A stretch of DNA of 64,000 bases from contig JANFOG010000004.1 of the NCBI GenBank assembly GCA_024336345.1, positions 992,001-1,056,000 on the forward strand, read 5' to 3'. Made by a program: the position numbers and the translations under genes. The DNA is from Mariannaea sp. PMI_226 (taxonomy: Eukaryota; Ascomycota; Sordariomycetes; Hypocreales; Nectriaceae). Below the pieces are notes generated by a model. That model searched no databases. It saw only the letters and a list, made by a program, of their open reading frames with translations, and was not told the origin of the DNA. Numbering within the stretch: position 1 is the first letter of the stretch; every line of letters begins with the position of its first letter. This document shows, one piece after another, positions 59,835 to 64,000 of the stretch.

Positions 59835-60634
59835 TTTGAACTTGTCTTTTTTTCTAATTGTTTGGATTGTGAGGGCTGATGGTAGAAGGGGGGGTGGCTG
59901 GTGTGAGGTTGATGAGCTTGACTTGGCTGGTGAGTGAGGTTCTGATGATGATGCTGGGTGTGAGAAGGTACCTGGGTACTTTGCCAGGTAGCCTCGCGGC
60001 GCGGATGCACGTGCGGTAGATTACTATGGTGGGATGAAAGAGAAATGGGTATAGGAGAATGGATGCTATTCCTGGCAATTATCCCATCTACATTTAGATA
60101 TAGCTGTTGGAGTAGTCCCACAGCCTCTTCGGACTTCTTTGAGAAGTTCTTAGAAATATGGCAGCTATAAACATCAGACCATATCCAATAATTTTCATGC
60201 CTTCATCATTCCTCCTGTTCGCGAGACACGTGCATCACTAGGTACCTCGATGCCATTGACGCGCTTCCATATGTCCACGTGACTTCGTGATCCTCTTTAC
60301 TCGGTTTGGTCGCCAACTGTGGAAACGCGTACAAACGGGGTTCGAGCCTCTAAAAAAAACTACATCACCAGCCACAGCGTTTCGTTTCCAAACGCCCACG
60401 CTCGCCCTCTCGACCAATGCCAATGCAGATACTCGGCCTGTAGCAAACCGTCAATAGGCAATCAATAGGGCATTCATTTCGCTGGTCGAAATAAGGGAGA
60501 TCCCGCCGTCTTATTGGCTCCTTTCGGCCTTTTCTCCTTTGCTTTTCGTGCACGCATTTGCACAACCCCTCCCGCCGCCCTATTCAACATCCTTGACAAT
60601 AAGACTTTCTTCAAACTCGGTTTCTTCCTTCACA
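59835..60634. promoter_or_regulatory. Divergent promoter region between VMA21 and the Fun30-like gene
   Basis: This is 0.8 kb between two divergent genes. It contains GGTACC words near 59968 and 60240 and a GTCCACGTGAC E-box-like word near 60273. It is pyrimidine-rich just before the Fun30 ATG. A GGTTCGAGCC word near 60339 resembles a tRNA B box, but no tRNA fold surrounds it. No gene is visible. Confidence 0.5.
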
Positions 60635-63600
60635 ATGGCTCAAGGTTCTTCGCCTCTACCAATCAGGCACTCTAATGCGGTGCCTCGAACGCCTTCAACC
60701 GTCCGTGTCTCGTTGCCAATCGACGATGAAGACGAGTTAGCTGGTGATACCATCCCTTGCTCACCGTCTGCTTTCCTCCGCGATCGAGAGACCACGCAAC
60801 CGACCCAAATCCTCTCCAAGCAAACGCTCGCGCCAATGAGATCTTCTTCGCCCGTGAGCAGCATCATTGAAGTTCCCGCTTCTTCTCCATTTCAACAACA
60901 GTTCACAAAAACTTCCACTTTTGCAAATCGACTTGCTCCCGCCGGCACATTCTTTCGTCCGCCTCCTCGAGCGTCACCCTCCACGATACCCAATAAACGT
61001 CCAGCCATGGAGCCTATTAGTCTCATTTCTGATGACGAGGACGACGATATGACCCCCCCTCGAGGTGACATTCGACCGACTACGTTTAAGGCACAGATTT
61101 CGTCGTTTGCCTACAACCCCGAGGCAGATAATCAGGAGGTCAGAATCAAGCTTCGCCAGATTTTTGATGTGTTTGGAAGCAAAGTTTCTTCTGTTAAAGC
61201 CAAGGAAGCTCTCAGAGCTTGCAATAACGACCTCGAGGACACGCTCGAGTATCTCCACAAGCGTCAAGCTACGCAAGGCCAGTCTCAAGCCAAGCCTGGC
61301 CGACGCCTGGTTAGCAAAGCATCGATGCGATCGGCCGCATCTTCACGATCACCTTCCCTAGCTCCATCGAGGACTCTTTCGCCCAGCCCTGAGAAGAAAC
61401 CCCGCCGCCGTCTAGTCCAAGGGTTGCGAAGAGAGCCCAGTCCGATCCTCATTTCTAGCCCCCCTTCAAGCGATGATCCGTTAATCATTGACCTTGTTGA
61501 CAATGATAAAGAAGATGCATACCAGGCGGAACCTTCTCCTGAGCCAGCTGACGACGGAGATGACCGAGTTCTAAACACCATTAACACCAGCACTCTCCAG
61601 GAATTGGCTGCCATGACCGGCATGAAGGAGTCACAACTGGAAACCCTCATCGAGAAACGCCCATTCGATAGCCTCAGCAAGGCCAGACGAGTTGCTCTCA
61701 GCAAGAAGCCCGGTGCCCGCAAAGCTGCTCGACTCACCATTGGAGACGCTGTGGTTGATGCTGTGGAAATCTTCCTCAATGCCGTTTCTGCCATTGATAA
61801 TGTTGTCGCCAAATGCGAAGCTGACGCCAAGGCAGTCAAGGCCCAGGTTGACGCATGGGATATTGATGTATTCGGACACAAGAAGCGATCGCAGCCGAAG
61901 TCTTCGTCACGGCAAGGCTCTGAAGATTATCCTCCCACTCCCACCAGTTTTACGAGTAGCAAGTATATTCGCCCACCTATTCCCCGCCAGCCTAAGCTCA
62001 TGGACGGCCATTGTGAGATGAAGCCCTTCCAGCTTGTCGGTCTCAATTGGATGTCAATTCTGTACAAGTTCAACATCGGATGCATCCTGGCTGATGAAAT
62101 GGGCCTCGGCAAGACCTGCCAAGTCATTTCTCTAATGTCCCATCTGGTGGAGAGCTACAATGAGAATCCAACCGCGGAAAAGCCTTGGCCCAACCTGATT
62201 GTTGTGCCGCCCAGCACCTACAACAACTGGCTTGTTGAGTTTGAGAAGTTTGCTCCAGATTTGTCCGTTGTGGGTTATCGAGGCACTCAGTCGGAGCGTG
62301 CAGAGATTGCCTACGATGTGCAGAACAACCCAGATGACTATCATGTAGTCCTCGCTACATATTCTCAGATCGGCTCGGCTGATGATGTCGATGCAATGAA
62401 GTCCTTCAACATTAATGCCGCCGTATTTGACGAAGGCCACAAGATGAAGAATCCAGAAACAAAGATTTACAAAGACCTCTCTAGGATTCCGGCCTCGTGG
62501 CGGATGCTCCTCACGGGTATGCGTGCCATTTGCTCATCCATTAATATTCCCATGCTAATATTGTGTCAGGCACTCCGGTACAAAACAACTTATTAGAAAT
62601 GACGGCACTTCTCAACTTCATCAACCCGGAAATGTTCCACGGTTATATGGACCACATTCGATACGTCTTTAGTCAGAAGGTAACCATTCGCGACGTTGGA
62701 AACGGAGCATTCCTGTACAGCGAGCGTGTCAAGCGTGCTCGTATCATCCTCGAGCCATTCATTCTCCAGCGCCGCAAAGACCAGGTCTTGTCTGATATGC
62801 CTGCCAAGTTTTGCAACGTTGTTCACTGCGACATGACCGAGACTCAGAAGGAAGCCTACTCTGACTACGAGGAGATTTTCAAGCTTGAGCCTTCGCAACG
62901 TGCTGGAAGAGCTCGCGGTCGTCAAAACGACCAGAATAACTGCTGGATGCAATTGCGAAAGGCGGCTATACATCCTTTGCTTTTCCGTCGCCACTTCGAC
63001 GATGCGAAGATTAATAAAATGGCAAAGATCCTCATGGACAATGTTCCCCAGTCTGAGCTTCACCAGCCAGATATTAAGCACCTGATCCAGGAACTCAAGA
63101 ATGCTTCCGATTTTGAACTCCATCTCTGGTGTCGTGACTACCCACGGCTGCTGAAGAAGTTTGACTTGCCTCCTGAAAAGGAGCTCGACAGTGGCAAGGT
63201 CAAGAAGCTCCTAGAGCTAATCAAGCAGTACCAGAAGAACGGCGACCGGGTCTTGGTGTTTAGCAAGTTCTCACGAGTTATTGAGATGCTCCAGGAGGTG
63301 CTCGCTCTGGGAGACATTCAGCACCGTGTTCTCATGGGCGCGACCAATGTAGCTGAACGCCAGACTCTCATCGACGAGTTCAACGAAGACCCAGACATTC
63401 CTGTTTTCCTCCTGACAACCGGCGCCGGCGGCACAGGTATCAACCTTACCTCGGCCAACAAGGTCATCATCTTCGACCAATCCGACAATCCTCAGGACGA
63501 CATCCAAGCCGAGAACCGCGCGCACCGTCTCGGCCAGAAGCGCGACGTCGAGATTATCCGACTCATTTCAAGGAACACCATTGAGGAGCTCATCTACAAG

Positions 63601-63732
63601 GCTTGCCAGAAGAAGATTGAGCTCGCCAACAAGGTCACTGGTGCTATTGAGGAGGATGACGCCGAGGCAGCCAAGAACCTTGAATCGGAGGTTCGCAAGA
63701 TGCTCATGGAAGAGACTATGACGCCACCTTAG
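60635..63732 (+). CDS. Fun30/SMARCAD1-type SNF2-family chromatin remodeller
   Basis: This nuclear ATPase moves or evicts nucleosomes. Family members act in heterochromatin maintenance and DNA-end resection. Two exons, 60635-62516 and 62570-63732, have a 53-nt intron and give 1014 aa. A Ser/Pro-rich disordered N-terminus precedes a CUE-type ubiquitin-binding segment (about residues 169-208, VRIKLRQIFDVF to NNDLEDTLEYL). The ATPase has DEMGLGKT (about 487-494) and DEGH (about 599-602; this family uses DEGH rather than DEAH). The splice restores LLTGTPVQNNLLEM. The helicase C domain includes RVLVFSKFSRVIEML, TTGAGGTGINLTSAN and AENRAHRLGQKRDVEI. The CUE plus this ATPase type points to Fun30 rather than Snf2, Iswi or Ino80. 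The ATG has A at -3. Confidence 0.95.
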
Positions 63733-64000
63733 GATGATTTGGCGGATCCTTTCTAGAACATCAGAGGTGTCACTCATCTTTCCTCCTTTTCCATCTTACT
63801 GCTGTTTGTTTTTGGTCCTTCTGTATTTCGAGGACTTGGACTTTCTATTTTATAACTCTAGCATGACAGAGCGTTGTATCAGGTGCGGCGTTACAACGTG
63901 CAACAGGGGCACCGATTTTTTTTTGATTTTTTTTTTTCTGAGCGTTGAGCTTTTTCTACATCATTTTCGGTCTTTCACCCATTGAGCGAAAAGGGGAAAA
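63733..64000. other. 3' flank of the Fun30-like gene
   Basis: These 268 nt after the stop are T-rich, with T-runs near 63917-63938, consistent with a 3' untranslated region. No other gene is visible before the window ends. Confidence 0.5.

Noticed and set aside
60300..60360. GGTTCGAGCC word resembling a tRNA B box
   Set aside because: The flanks do not form a T stem of five pairs, and no acceptor or anticodon stem fits upstream. Not a tRNA.

Overview
The window is 64 kb of nuclear DNA from a filamentous ascomycete (Pezizomycotina). Genes have short introns (50-222 nt, mostly 50-110) with GTAWGT-like donors and CTAAC-type branch sites. Genes are dispersed on both strands with no operons. Families such as a fungal VMA21, a DUF2406-like protein, a CYP52-like P450 and a GH20 chitobiase are recognisable. 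The style and gene set suggest Sordariomycetes, most likely Hypocreales, but no marker in the window fixes the genus.

Layout, left to right: the N-terminal two thirds of a B-type mitotic cyclin (minus, cut by the left edge); mitochondrial ribosomal protein uL2m (plus); a 4.4 kb gene-free stretch; a PAP2-type lipid phosphatase (plus); casein kinase II regulatory subunit beta and the Golgi GEF subunit RIC1 (both minus); an unrecognised multi-TM protein (minus, N-terminus unresolved) head to head with a small unrecognised membrane protein (plus); an aromatic/alpha-aminoadipate-type aminotransferase (plus) convergent with a CYP52-like P450 (minus); a secreted GH20 hexosaminidase (minus); the CCCH zinc-finger mRNA-binding protein Nab2 and protoporphyrinogen oxidase (both plus); Mediator subunit Med14 and glucose-6-phosphate dehydrogenase (both minus); ribosomal protein eL33 (plus); an 8.1 kb stretch with no gene I can support; a DUF2406-like protein (plus); V-ATPase assembly factor VMA21 (minus); and a complete Fun30-type SNF2 remodeller (plus).

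Most genes are single-copy housekeeping genes: cell cycle, transcription and mRNA export, translation in both compartments, heme and NADPH supply, Golgi and vacuole function. The P450, hexosaminidase and aminotransferase are the more nutritional, substrate-facing genes. They sit near each other but show no sign of forming a biosynthetic cluster. I found no transposon, tRNA, rRNA or CRISPR-like array by eye.

Points worth attention are a clear GC-AG intron in VMA21, a probable non-canonical first intron in the protoporphyrinogen oxidase gene, a 10-nt microexon in the eL33 gene, a dispersed intergenic motif TACGGAGTA, the two unrecognised membrane-protein genes at 17.8-20.4 kb, and a 24-base G run at 55.26 kb. 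All exon coordinates come from reading splice sites by eye against remembered family conservation. No RNA evidence or database search was available.
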